DNA from: Bacillota bacterium
GTDB lineage: Bacteria; Bacillota; Clostridia; Lachnospirales; Lachnospiraceae
Direction: 5' to 3'
Length of the DNA: 64,000 nucleotides
Assembly (NCBI GenBank): GCA_023407575.1
Contig: JAEYLX010000019.1
Location: forward strand, 186,001 to 250,000
Shown: positions 27,342 through 36,018 of the stretch, one piece after another
Numbering within the stretch: the stretch's first letter is position 1
Layout of the letters: the number at the start of each line of letters is the position of its first letter
Program-made: the position numbers and the translations under genes
Notes under the pieces: model-generated
The model's input: the letters and a program-made list of their open reading frames with translations, nothing else
Database searches by the model: none
Told to the model about the DNA's origin: nothing

Positions 27342-28895
27342 TTAATGTTTAAAATGTCTCATTCCCGTAAATACCATGGCTATTCCATATTCATTACACT
27401 TTTTAATGGAATCCTCATCTCTATTGGAACCACCCGGTTGAATAATTGCTGTAATTCCAGCCTGATGTGCGGCTTCTACACAATCGTCAAATGGGAAAAA
27501 TGCATCAGAAGCAAGTACTGCACCTTGGGTTGCTCCTTCTCCAATGAGTTCTTGTGCATGTTCTATAGATTGCTTTGTTGCCCAGATTCTATTTACCTGT
27601 CCCGGCCCGATACCAACCGACTGCAAATCTTTTGCTAACGCAATTCCATTAGACTTAACAAATTTAACTACACGCCAAGCGAATAATAAATCCTGCATTT
27701 CTTTTTCGGATGGGGTTCGATCAGTTACTACCTTTAACTCTTCCTCATTTAACAATTTACTATCTACCGTCTGAACAATTAGTCCACCGTTTACCTTTTT
27801 CAAATCATAACAGGTCTCATCCTGTGGTACTTCAATAGCCTTAAGCTCTAAAACTCTGATATTCTTTTTTAATGTGAGAACTTCAAGTGCTTCTTTCTCA
27901 TAGGATGGTGCTACTACAACTTCCAGGAAGATCAGCTTCATATCATTTGCCATCTCAAGGGTTACTTCTCTGTTGCATACTACAATCCCACCAAAGATGG
28001 AGGTCTTATCTGCTTCATAGGCTTTCTTCCATGCCTTAGTAATATCCTCCGCGCTACCAACTCCACAAGGATTGCCGTGCTTACAAGCAACTACTGTTGG
28101 TTCTGTGAATTCCTTTAATAATTCCAGTGCCCCGTTGGTGTCATTGATGTTATTAAAGGATAGTTCTTTACCATTCAATTGAACAGCATCTGTAATTGAA
28201 CCCTTCTTCTTACCAATTTCACGGTAAAAGGCTGCTGCCTGATGAGGATTTTCACCGTATCTCATATCCTGAACCTTTTCAAAGGTCATGGTCAAAGTTT
28301 CGGGTAACTCCTTATCATTTCTTTCCTTTTTTAGATAATCAGCAATCATCGTATCATAGGAAGAGGTATGCATAAATACCTTCTGCATCAGGTAAAACTT
28401 TGTATCTAGAGATACCTCTTTCTTCTCTTTTAATTCCGTTAACACAGTTTCATAGTCACGAGGATCTACCACAACTGCAACATCCTGATAATTCTTAGCG
28501 GCAGAACGCAGCATGGTCGGTCCACCAATATCTATATTCTCAACTGCTTCGTGTCTTTCTACCTTTTCTTTAAGAATTGTTGCTTTAAATGGATATAAGT
28601 TTACAACAACAAGGTCTATTGTCTCCACCTTCAAATCAGCTAATTGCTGCATATGTGCAGGATTACTTCTCATTGCAAGCAAACCAGCATGTACCATAGG
28701 ATGCAAGGTTTTTACTCGTCCATCCAGACATTCTGGAAACCCGGTTAATTCAGAGATTTCCATAGCGGCAATACCAGCTTCCTTTAATTTGGCATAGGTA
28801 CCTCCAGTGGATATAATGTCAATTCCCAGAGCTACCAACTCCTTTGAAAACTCAACAATTCCTGTCTTGTCCGAAACACTGATCAATGCTCTCAT
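27342..28895 (-). CDS. purH: Bifunctional AICAR formyltransferase / IMP cyclohydrolase
   Basis: A 517-residue enzyme doing the last two steps of IMP synthesis: formylation of AICAR with 10-formyl-THF, then cyclisation. The N-terminal MGS-like IMP cyclohydrolase domain begins RALISVSDKTGI and includes STGGTYAKL and DGRVKTLHP. The transformylase domain includes KHGNPCGVG and the C-terminal ASDAFFPFDD. Full length for the family. It stands alone, not in a pur operon. The other end-product gene guaB lies 5 kb downstream in the window. Confidence 0.97.
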   Translation of the reverse strand: MRALISVSDKTGIVEFSKELVALGIDIISTGGTYAKLKEAGIAAMEISELTGFPECLDGRVKTLHPMVHAGLLAMRSNPAHMQQLADLKVETIDLVVVNLYPFKATILKEKVERHEAVENIDIGGPTMLRSAAKNYQDVAVVVDPRDYETVLTELKEKKEVSLDTKFYLMQKVFMHTSSYDTMIADYLKKERNDKELPETLTMTFEKVQDMRYGENPHQAAAFYREIGKKKGSITDAVQLNGKELSFNNINDTNGALELLKEFTEPTVVACKHGNPCGVGSAEDITKAWKKAYEADKTSIFGGIVVCNREVTLEMANDMKLIFLEVVVAPSYEKEALEVLTLKKNIRVLELKAIEVPQDETCYDLKKVNGGLIVQTVDSKLLNEEELKVVTDRTPSEKEMQDLLFAWRVVKFVKSNGIALAKDLQSVGIGPGQVNRIWATKQSIEHAQELIGEGATQGAVLASDAFFPFDDCVEAAHQAGITAIIQPGGSNRDEDSIKKCNEYGIAMVFTGMRHFKH

Positions 28896-29217
28896 GGCTT
28901 GTCTCCTTCATATTTGTATCTATATTTGAAGTGCAAATACTCTTTTTACTATACGAAAAATATTACATCATTCTATTTGTTATTACAATTCATAAATACT
29001 TATGTATCTTATTGCAAATTCTAATATATATAAGTTTCGTTTCTTGTTTATTATATATCAAAAATAAAGTACTTATATGTGAAAATTTACTAAAATGCAA
29101 TATTGCAATCACTTGCAAATTATACTATAATTCGTTTGAGACTTAATTATAGTGCATAGCTATGCCATAAAATATTTGGTCCAAAGTACAGTTACCCAGA
29201 AAGGCGTGATTATTAGT
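28896..29217. other. Divergent purH / TIGR01906 control region
   Basis: No gene in about 320 nt of very AT-rich DNA. It holds the plus-strand promoter at 29103-29131. A GAAGGAG site 7 nt before the purH ATG is visible, but no convincing minus-strand promoter was picked out and no riboswitch was recognised. Confidence 0.45.
29103..29131 (+). promoter_or_regulatory. Sigma-A promoter of TIGR01906 gene
   Basis: TTGCAA (29103-29108), 17-nt spacer, perfect TATAAT (29126-29131), about 85 nt before the preferred ATG. Confidence 0.5.
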
Positions 29218-29889
29218 ATGAAACGTTTTAAGATTACGGATATAGTAATAGGAATTGTATTTACACTTTTGTTTATCTCTATAAGTGTTGTATTCACAAT
29301 TAACTTTAGACCACTTTATTATATGGATGTTGGTTTATTGAATATTGAAGCAGCCTCCGGACTACCTAAGTCCGAAATACTGCAAAATTATAATGCTTTA
29401 ATTGATTATTCTTCTCCCTTTTTCAAAGGAGCTCTTGAATTTCCAACTCTGGCAGCTTCCCAAAGCGGACTGCAGCATTTTGAAGAGGTGAAAAATATTT
29501 TTACTGCATTTTATTACCTTGCAGCCTTAACCTTGATTATTGCTGTCATTATTATTGTGTATAAGAAAAAGAAAGGTGACTTTAGCTACTTACTAATCTC
29601 TTCCATAACCGCAGTTGTATTACCTTTATTAATTGCATTTTTTATGGCTTTGGATTTTGACCGTGCCTTCCTTTTGTTTCATAAATTGTTTTTTAAAAAT
29701 GACTACTGGCTTTTTGATCCAGCAACAGATCCAGTTATTACGATGCTTCCAGACAGTTTTTTTCTTCACTGTGCCGTGCTTATTATCGTAATCGTATTAC
29801 TATTTAGTGCAGCCTTTGGTGCTCTTTATATCTGGAAACGTACTCATTCCAGTATAAAATATCGTCATAACAGCAAATTACATTTTTAA
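29218..29889 (+). CDS. TIGR01906 family integral membrane protein (DUF1461)
   Basis: A 223-residue membrane protein. It has an N-terminal transmembrane helix (about 8-28), an extracellular domain with QNYNALIDYSSPFFKGALEF and HFEEVKNIF, which are the conserved segments of the TIGR01906/DUF1461 family, then three hydrophobic helices. The role is unknown. The frame extends back to a GTG at 29152, but that would leave almost no leader after the promoter, and the ATG at 29218 starts cleanly before the membrane segment, so I prefer it; the ribosome binding site is weak either way. Confidence 0.75.
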   Translation: MKRFKITDIVIGIVFTLLFISISVVFTINFRPLYYMDVGLLNIEAASGLPKSEILQNYNALIDYSSPFFKGALEFPTLAASQSGLQHFEEVKNIFTAFYYLAALTLIIAVIIIVYKKKKGDFSYLLISSITAVVLPLLIAFFMALDFDRAFLLFHKLFFKNDYWLFDPATDPVITMLPDSFFLHCAVLIIVIVLLFSAAFGALYIWKRTHSSIKYRHNSKLHF

Positions 29890-30013
29890 CTCAATCTGAT
29901 TTACATTTTAATTTACTCTGATTGCAGCGGTTTGAAGGAACCGATGAATATAATATCAATTATGCCCCGCCTCATTTACTAAAGCTGTCATTAACAGCAG
30001 AATGGAGATTTAT

Positions 30014-31441
30014 ATGAGAAAAACGAAAATTATATGTACCCTTGGTCCAGCTACAGATGACGACAATGTGTTAAGAGAGTTAGTTCTATCCGGCATGGAT
30101 GTTGCACGTTTTAACTTTTCCCATGCAGACCATAGCGAGCACATGGCTAGACTTAAAAAAATCGAAAAACTACGCGATGAACTTGGAATTCCTGTTGCAA
30201 CCCTGCTTGATACGAAAGGTCCGGAAATTCGCGTTTGCACCTTTAAAGAAGATAAAAAAGTTCAACTCAAAGAAGGTCAGACTTTTATTCTTACCTCCAG
30301 AGAAGTGGAAGGCGATGAGACTCAGGTTTCCATCAGCTATCCTAACTTAATTTATGATGTAGAAATTGGAACAACTGTATTAATTGATGATGGTTTGATT
30401 GAGATGGAAGTTATTGATATTAATGCAACTGATATCACCTGCCTAGTAAAAAACAGCGGATTAATTTCCAACAAAAAGGGTGTTAATGTACCCGGCGTAC
30501 ATCTATCCATGCCTTTTATCAGCGACAAAGACCGCGAAGACATTCTCTTTGCAATCAGAAACAAAATCGACTTTATCGCTGCTTCCTTTGTCAGCACAGC
30601 TGATGATGTAAAAGAAATTCGTAAGATGTTAAATAAACATAATTCACAAACAAAGATTATTGCTAAAATTGAAAATTACCATGGTGTTGAGCATATTGAT
30701 GAAATCATTGAAGCTTCTGACGGTATCATGATTGCCCGTGGTGATATGGGTGTTGAAATCCCTTACGAGGAAGTACCAATCATTCAAAAAATGATTATTA
30801 AGAAAGTTTATAACAGTGCGAAGCAGGTTATCACAGCTACACAAATGCTTGACTCTATGATTAAAAATCCTAGACCTACCCGTGCAGAAACCACTGACGT
30901 GGCTAATGCAATTTATGATGGTACCAGTGCGATTATGTTATCCGGGGAAACTGCAGCTGGAGCTTATCCAATTGAGTCTTTAAAGACTATGGTTAAAATT
31001 GCAATGCGTGCAGAAGAAGATATTGACTATAAAAAGCGTTTTAATATTCAAGATGTAATTAAAAACCCCAACATTTCCGATGCTATTTCCCGTGCCACTG
31101 TTACTACTGCGCATGATTTAAATGCAAAAATGATTATTACCGTAACCACCTCCGGTATTACTGCTAGAATGATCTCCAGATATCGTCCGGAATGTATGAT
31201 TCTTGGTTGTACCACAGATCCAGTTGTTTGCAGACAGCTTAATATGGCTTGGGGCGTCACCCCTCTTCTTATGGCAGTAGAGCATGATACCTTTGAGTTG
31301 TTCGACCATGCAATTCAGGCTGTAGAAGATGCCGGCTATTTAGTGGATGGTGAACTAGCCGTATTAACTGCTGGTGTTCCATTAGCTACTTCAGGTACAA
31401 CTAATTTGATAAAAGTTCAAATTGCTGGCAGCAAGTATTAA
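30014..31441 (+). CDS. pyk: Pyruvate kinase
   Basis: A 475-residue glycolytic enzyme converting phosphoenolpyruvate and ADP to pyruvate and ATP. The N-terminal RKTKIICTLGPAT, RFNFSHADHSEH, the substrate-binding IIAKIENYHGVEHIDEII, MIARGDMGVEIPYEEVP and the ATQMLDSMI signature are present, with the regulatory C-terminal domain at 350-475. There is no extra PEP-utiliser domain, unlike many Bacillus enzymes. The ATG at 30014 has GGAG six bases upstream; a longer frame starts at 30002. The host therefore has both pyk and ppdK at this node. Confidence 0.97.
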   Translation: MRKTKIICTLGPATDDDNVLRELVLSGMDVARFNFSHADHSEHMARLKKIEKLRDELGIPVATLLDTKGPEIRVCTFKEDKKVQLKEGQTFILTSREVEGDETQVSISYPNLIYDVEIGTTVLIDDGLIEMEVIDINATDITCLVKNSGLISNKKGVNVPGVHLSMPFISDKDREDILFAIRNKIDFIAASFVSTADDVKEIRKMLNKHNSQTKIIAKIENYHGVEHIDEIIEASDGIMIARGDMGVEIPYEEVPIIQKMIIKKVYNSAKQVITATQMLDSMIKNPRPTRAETTDVANAIYDGTSAIMLSGETAAGAYPIESLKTMVKIAMRAEEDIDYKKRFNIQDVIKNPNISDAISRATVTTAHDLNAKMIITVTTSGITARMISRYRPECMILGCTTDPVVCRQLNMAWGVTPLLMAVEHDTFELFDHAIQAVEDAGYLVDGELAVLTAGVPLATSGTTNLIKVQIAGSKY

Positions 31442-31510
31442 TTTACAAGGTACTGCTTCTATGTTAAGATACTTTTAATGGTAAATTACGGATTAGAAAG
31501 GATTTAACAT

Positions 31511-31990
31511 ATGAAGAAGCAGGATTATTTGAAATGGGATGAATATTTTATGGGTATTGCTCTTCTATCCACCGAACGCAGCAAAGATCCCAGTACCAGT
31601 GTCGGTGCTTGTATTGTAAGTGAAGATAACAAAATTCTCTCAGTAGGCTACAATGGAATGCCAATGGGATGTTCCGATGACGAGTTCCCTTGGGAACGTG
31701 AGGGTTCCAATCTGGACACCAAGTATTTCTATGTTTGTCATGCTGAATTTAATGCCATTTTAAACTATACTGGCACTCATATGAAAGGTGCCAAAGTATA
31801 TACCACCTTATTCCCTTGTAATGAATGTACCAAGGCAATTATACAAAAAGGCATCAAAGAGATTATTTACAAGAGTGATAAATATGCAACCTCCGATTCT
31901 GTGGTTGCGGCCAAACGAATGCTAGATGCTTCCGGTGTTAACTACCGACAATACGAACCACTTGGTAAAGAAATTAAAATAAATCTATAA
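31511..31990 (+). CDS. dCMP deaminase (ComEB-like)
   Basis: A 159-residue zinc deaminase. CHAEFNAIL gives the zinc-binding His and catalytic Glu, and FPCNECTKA gives the two zinc-binding Cys. SKDPSTSVGACIV and SVGYNGMPMG are typical of deoxycytidylate deaminases, which make dUMP for thymidylate synthesis. It follows pyk by 69 nt with AAAGGA eight bases before the ATG. The product would feed the ThyA encoded 6 kb downstream. Confidence 0.92.
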   Translation: MKKQDYLKWDEYFMGIALLSTERSKDPSTSVGACIVSEDNKILSVGYNGMPMGCSDDEFPWEREGSNLDTKYFYVCHAEFNAILNYTGTHMKGAKVYTTLFPCNECTKAIIQKGIKEIIYKSDKYATSDSVVAAKRMLDASGVNYRQYEPLGKEIKINL

Positions 31991-32012
31991 AATATATTGA
32001 TAAGTCATACTA

Positions 32013-32064
32013 TGGCTGTCGCATGTTATAAGCTTTTGATAAGCCTGCATACGACAGCCTTTTT
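32013..32064 (+). terminator. Terminator after dCMP deaminase gene
   Basis: Stem GGCTGTCG / CGACAGCC with extra pairs (CATG...CATA), followed by TTTTTTATT on the plus strand. Confidence 0.8.
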
Positions 32065-32167
32065 TATTGTATACTATTCCTACACCTTGTTTAAACATAA
32101 AATCAAAGAATGCTATTGTATCTACGTAATTACTTTTTAATTTATTTAGATGAAAGGGTGAATTCTA

Positions 32168-32557
32168 TTGGTACCAGAAAAGAAATCAAGCCGTTGGTGG
32201 ATTGTATGTATTTTATATTTTATTGTTATTTTTGCAGCATTAATCGGATCAAGATTACTTATTACAAATGATTATATCCTGGGTAGTATCCCCGGTATCC
32301 TTGTTTTGTCGATTTGTTCCGCTCTACCTCCAAGTATTGCAGGATATTTTAAGAAAAAGGTCTTTTTCGTAATATTCTCTATCTCTATCCTCATAGGTCT
32401 TATCTATGCGTTTTATGTTGCCCTTGGAGATATTGCCCCTGGATGGGGAACATTAACAAGTATCATTGGATATCTCTTCTTCGTAGGAATTGGATTAATT
32501 ATTGCTTTGATAGTCGAAACACTGTTAACCTTAATAAACTATTCTAAAAATAAATAA
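32168..32557 (+). CDS. Small integral membrane protein, unknown
   Basis: A 129-residue protein with four predicted membrane helices at about 10-32, 36-60, 65-92 and 96-125, and Lys-rich ends. The start is TTG at 32168 with AAGGGTG about eight bases upstream. WWIVCILYFIVIF, PPSIAGYFKKKVFF and ALGDIAPGWGTL are its most distinctive parts; the short middle loop resembles small CPBP-neighbouring membrane proteins, but I cannot assign a family. It is followed by a 104-nt inverted repeat that separates it from the convergent amidase gene. Confidence 0.7.
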   Translation: MVPEKKSSRWWIVCILYFIVIFAALIGSRLLITNDYILGSIPGILVLSICSALPPSIAGYFKKKVFFVIFSISILIGLIYAFYVALGDIAPGWGTLTSIIGYLFFVGIGLIIALIVETLLTLINYSKNK

Positions 32558-32566
32558 GAGCATAAA

Positions 32567-32670
32567 ATAAGCCAAAGTAACACGCAATGATATGCTTCCC
32601 CTTAAGTAGATTTAATTATTTATCTTGTCTGCTTAAGGGAATCATATCACAATGTGTTTCTCCGGCTTAT
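32567..32670. terminator. 104-nt inverted repeat between convergent genes
   Basis: Arms start ATAAGCC and end GGCTTAT, with an inner stem of TGATATG/CATATCA and CCCCTTAAG/CTTAAGGG around an AT-rich loop. It lies between two converging genes and may be a bidirectional terminator, though there is no strong T run. Confidence 0.5.
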
Positions 32671-32758
32671 TATTATACTAGATAGTACATCTTTAGAAAT
32701 ATTGTTTGTAAGAAGGCTTTCAAAGATAATTAATATTAAACATGGCTCTGAACAGTTC

Positions 32759-33460
32759 CTATGATTTCGTTTTTAGTTCCGTTATGGCACTAGCTACATC
32801 CATCCTATACCTGTCCCAGGCATCTTCATGTTCTACATAATAAAGTGGACATAGTTTACCGGTAACATCATAATGCCTCATGACATCCTCTGCTTCCAAA
32901 TTAAATTCCACACATAGCGCTGCCGTTAGAGAAACTAAGGATTCATAAGTGTCCCGATTAAATTCTCCCGTAAGGTCAGAATGACAACATTCAATTGAAA
33001 TGGTATCCTTATTTCTATCGTTGGAAGCATAGGACATCTCATTCAAAGGCAGGCACTGTACTATTTCTCCTTCTAGCCCAATGATATAGTGACTACTTGC
33101 GTAGGTAGTTCCTTTGACCCCTAAACCTTCAAAATAATTCCGATTATTATCCGCTGTAGTTCCTGGATTTGCGGTATAATGTACAACAATTCCTTTTACT
33201 CTTTCTAATTCTGTCTGTGGTCTTGAATACTTATTTGGTGTCAAATAATCTATTACAATATCTTCGCCATTTTGCAAGCTGACTGATAATTTTTCCGTTT
33301 CATTCTTAGTAAAACCCATTCCCTGCAAATAATTTCCCTTATAGAAATATATCGTAAGGACAATACAAGCCATCACTACGCTAACAATAAATAACCCCAT
33401 AATATTTCTGCGTTTTCTTCTTCTTTTACGCCATTCCTCTTTTGATAATGTTCTGTTCAT
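32759..33460 (-). CDS. N-acetylmuramoyl-L-alanine amidase (Amidase_2), membrane anchored
   Basis: A 233-residue zinc amidase that cleaves the bond between MurNAc and the peptide stem of peptidoglycan. An Arg/Lys-rich start and one hydrophobic helix (about 20-40) anchor it with the catalytic domain outside. VVHYTANPG (H94), MRHYDVTGKLCP (H196 and C204) supply zinc ligands; SSHYIIG and SIECCH are also typical of the PGRP/amidase_2 fold. The alanine near C204 is not conserved here (KLCPLYY). Could act in cell-wall turnover or as a prophage-like lysin; its single-gene setting favours turnover. Confidence 0.88.
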   Translation of the reverse strand: MNRTLSKEEWRKRRRKRRNIMGLFIVSVVMACIVLTIYFYKGNYLQGMGFTKNETEKLSVSLQNGEDIVIDYLTPNKYSRPQTELERVKGIVVHYTANPGTTADNNRNYFEGLGVKGTTYASSHYIIGLEGEIVQCLPLNEMSYASNDRNKDTISIECCHSDLTGEFNRDTYESLVSLTAALCVEFNLEAEDVMRHYDVTGKLCPLYYVEHEDAWDRYRMDVASAITELKTKS

Positions 33461-33538
33461 TTTTATAGTTTCTACCTCCCCTATATAATAAACTACTTGT
33501 CTACAACGCTTTTACTACATTATAAGATTATAAACGAT

Positions 33539-33584
33539 AAAAAGGCTAGGATATTTTCATTTTTTGAAAATTCCTGCCTTTTTA
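33539..33584 (-). terminator. Terminator after guaB
   Basis: On the minus strand: AAAAAGGC ... GCCTTTTTAT with a T-rich tail, about 135 nt past the guaB stop. Confidence 0.7.
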
Positions 33585-33696
33585 TCCGTATTTTTGTCTT
33601 CTATTAATATTTAATTGCAAATTGAAGTCAGTATGAAAATATTACAAAACACTTTCATCTTCACCTAATGTACTTGATTATGAAACAAAGCAGATT

Positions 33697-33717
33697 ATTA
33701 ACGGTGAAGTTTGAGTA
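33697..33717. repeat. 21-nt repeat flanking guaB, copy 1
   Basis: 20 of 21 bases match the copy at 35417-35437 (shared GTGAAGTTTGAGTA). It lies directly against the guaB stop codon. Confidence 0.6.
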
Positions 33718-33718
33718 C

Positions 33719-35176
33719 TTATTCTTCTACACTATAATTCGGTGCTTCCTTTGTAATATGAATGTCATGAGGATGACTTTCCTTTAAAGAAGCTGCAGAA
33801 ATCTTAACAAATTTACCATTCTCCTGAAGACTGGTAATATTCTTTGCACCACAGTACCCCATACCAGAACGGAGGCCACCGATTAACTGGAATACAGTAT
33901 CTTCTACGGTTCCTTTATAGGCAACACGTCCTTCAACACCTTCGGGTACTAACTTTTTAGCATCTGACTGGAAGTAACGATCCTTGCTTCCCTTTTCCAT
34001 CGCCGCAATAGATCCCATTCCGCGATAAACCTTATATTTTCTACCCTGGAATAATTCAAAGGTACCTGGGCTTTCGTCACAACCTGCAAAGATACTTCCC
34101 ATCATGCATACATTAGCACCTGCTGCCAACGCTTTGGTTATATCTCCAGAGTATTTAATACCACCATCACCGATGATCGGAATACCATGCTTTTTAGCAA
34201 CTTCATAGGAATTCATAATTGCAGTAATCTGTGGCACACCAATACCAGCAACAACTCTTGTTGTACAGATGGAACCGGGACCGATTCCAACCTTAACTGC
34301 ATCTACACCAGCTTTGATAAGGTCTAAGGTCGCTTCACCTGTGGCAACGTTACCTGCGATAATTTGAACTTGTTTATATGCATCACGAACCATACGTACC
34401 GTTTTTAATACATTAGCAGAATGTCCATGGGCCGTATCAATAACGATGGCATCTACTCTTGCCTTAACCAGAGCATCCACACGTTCCATAATATTATTTG
34501 TAATACCTACTCCGGCACCACATAAAAGACGCCCTTGTGAATCCTTTGCTGATAAAGGATATTTAATTTGCTTTTCGATATCTTTAATTGTAATAAGACC
34601 CTTTAGGTTACCCTCATCATCCACAAGTGGTAACTTCTCTTTGCGAGCGGATGCGAGAATTTTCTTAGCTTCCTCAAGGGTAATACCTTCTTTTGCGGTA
34701 ACTAAACCTTCTGTGGTCATGGACTCTTTTATTTTTTTTGAAAAATCTGTCTCAAATTTTAAATCACGATTTGTAATAATACCAACTAATTTCTTACCAT
34801 TTACGGTAATCGGTACACCTGAAATTCTGTATTTAGCCATAAGCTCATTAGCATCTTCCAGTGTGTGCTCCGGAGATAAATAGAAAGGATCGGTTATGAC
34901 ACCATTTTCTGACCTTTTTACCTTGTCAACCTCTTCTGCTTGCTCCTCGATTGACATGTTTTTATGAATAACACCAATCCCCCCCTGTCTCGCCATAGCA
35001 ATTGCCATACGATTCTCAGTTACAGTATCCATACCAGCACTCATTAATGGAATATTTAACTTAATTGATTGGGTAAGATTGGTTGCCAGATCCACTTGAT
35101 TCGGTATAACCTCAGAATATGCAGGTACTAATAATACGTCATCAAATGTAATTCCATCACCGATAATTTGTCCCAT
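33719..35176 (-). CDS. guaB: IMP dehydrogenase
   Basis: A 485-residue enzyme oxidising IMP to XMP with NAD+, the committed step to GMP. The TIM barrel (SAGMDTVTE; GNVATGEATLDLI) is interrupted by two CBS domains at about 93-205. The catalytic loop is GPGSICTTRVVAGIG, with the nucleophile at C304. The flap near YRGMGSIAAM is intact. Full length. The ATG has GAGGAG eight bases upstream. A perfect sigma-A promoter and a structured leader precede it. Confidence 0.97.
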   Translation of the reverse strand: MGQIIGDGITFDDVLLVPAYSEVIPNQVDLATNLTQSIKLNIPLMSAGMDTVTENRMAIAMARQGGIGVIHKNMSIEEQAEEVDKVKRSENGVITDPFYLSPEHTLEDANELMAKYRISGVPITVNGKKLVGIITNRDLKFETDFSKKIKESMTTEGLVTAKEGITLEEAKKILASARKEKLPLVDDEGNLKGLITIKDIEKQIKYPLSAKDSQGRLLCGAGVGITNNIMERVDALVKARVDAIVIDTAHGHSANVLKTVRMVRDAYKQVQIIAGNVATGEATLDLIKAGVDAVKVGIGPGSICTTRVVAGIGVPQITAIMNSYEVAKKHGIPIIGDGGIKYSGDITKALAAGANVCMMGSIFAGCDESPGTFELFQGRKYKVYRGMGSIAAMEKGSKDRYFQSDAKKLVPEGVEGRVAYKGTVEDTVFQLIGGLRSGMGYCGAKNITSLQENGKFVKISAASLKESHPHDIHITKEAPNYSVEE

Positions 35177-35199
35177 TCTGTAATCTCCTCACTTTCTGT

Positions 35200-35275
35200 T
35201 GTAGGATAGGCTCGTAAGTGTAAATAACAGAACGCATTCATCTCATGATGAATTAAGCTATCCTCTTCGATACCT
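35200..35275 (-). promoter_or_regulatory. Structured 5' leader of guaB
   Basis: On the minus strand GGATAG and CTATCC close a stem around an inner hairpin TTCATCATGAGATGAA, between the promoter and the ribosome binding site. No known riboswitch consensus (purine, ZTP, c-di-GMP) was recognised. A second small hairpin at 35294-35320 (ATTGCC/GGCAAT) lies upstream. Confidence 0.45.
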
Positions 35276-35337
35276 ATAGTTGATTATAAATTCATTGCCC
35301 CATATTTGTATGAGGCAATTTTTAATAGATTTTTAAA

Positions 35338-35366
35338 AGTATAACTAATTCATAGACTATTGTCAA
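35338..35366 (-). promoter_or_regulatory. Sigma-A promoter of guaB
   Basis: Minus strand TTGACA, 17-nt spacer, TATACT: one mismatch to the full consensus. Transcription should begin near 35330. Confidence 0.75.
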
Positions 35367-35397
35367 CAAAATCTGCTATTCAATTTCGGTAATATGC

Positions 35398-35437
35398 TCA
35401 AACTTAGCAGCAAAATATTAACTGTGAAGTTTGAGTA
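35398..35437. repeat. Hairpin repeat upstream of guaB, copy 2
   Basis: CTCAAACTT and AAGTTTGAG form a perfect 9-bp stem around a 21-nt loop. The right 21 nt (35417-35437) repeat at 33697-33717. Confidence 0.6.
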
Positions 35438-35460
35438 ATTCATATTTAAATATTTAATAT

Positions 35461-35492
35461 AAAACAACGGGTCACTTCACCCGTTGTTTTTA
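35461..35492 (-). terminator. Terminator after DUF6106 gene
   Basis: AACAACGGGT / ACCCGTTGTT stem with flanking A and T runs on both sides, so it may act in both directions. Confidence 0.8.
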
Positions 35493-35509
35493 TATATCAT
35501 TATGAAATT

Positions 35510-36007
35510 TTAGTATTGTACTAACTTTCTAGGATTCTTTTGCCTAATCATAGCCAGCATTTCCTCAGTAGGCTCAAATCTAACATAATATCTCTTATCG
35601 TCTTTACTAGCTATAATGACAAAAGCCTTCTTCGCCTTATCTCCGGAGGTGAAATCTCTTTTGTCAAATTGCTGTTGCTTATAGCTATCCAGTGCATGAG
35701 AACTCTCTTGAGCTACTATTTCCACCTGTTCCATATCAATTCGAAGGGCAGTCTTTCTTTTAGAACCAGCTACAATACGATCAAAATCAATCTGTCCATC
35801 AACAAAAACATACTCAAACTCAACCTTCAGCCTTGGCATTAAAAATACCAATGCTGCAACGATAATCACTCCCACAATTGCAAAGTAACTACCCAATAGA
35901 AGCATAAACGCTCCCAAAACAATTCCGATTATCATGAATGTACGTAACATCATAGTAGTCGAATTTTCTTTTCTCTTTACCCCAACCTCAGTATATAACT
36001 GATTCAT
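35510..36007 (-). CDS. DUF6106 family membrane protein
   Basis: A 165-residue protein with two adjacent membrane helices at about 20-58 and a cytoplasmic C-terminal domain. The start LYTEVGVKRKE, the post-membrane FEYVFVDGQIDFDRI, MEQVEIVAQESSHALD and the final KNPRKLVQY match the small Lachnospiraceae family DUF6106. The function is unknown. It follows ilvE by 11 nt and ends at a strong terminator, so ilvE and this gene form one transcript. That linkage is probably incidental. Confidence 0.75.
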   Translation of the reverse strand: MNQLYTEVGVKRKENSTTMMLRTFMIIGIVLGAFMLLLGSYFAIVGVIIVAALVFLMPRLKVEFEYVFVDGQIDFDRIVAGSKRKTALRIDMEQVEIVAQESSHALDSYKQQQFDKRDFTSGDKAKKAFVIIASKDDKRYYVRFEPTEEMLAMIRQKNPRKLVQY

Positions 36008-36018
36008 CAGTTACCTCC

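Noticed and set aside
28896..29217. Purine riboswitch upstream of purH
   Set aside because: No recognisable purine-aptamer core in the AT-rich leader.
34446..34883. 145-codon frame antisense to guaB
   Set aside because: Shadow of guaB; no ribosome binding site or recognised motif.
35294..35320. Terminator on the guaB promoter side
   Set aside because: The hairpin has T-rich sequence on the plus strand only, where no gene would use it; kept as part of the leader structure.
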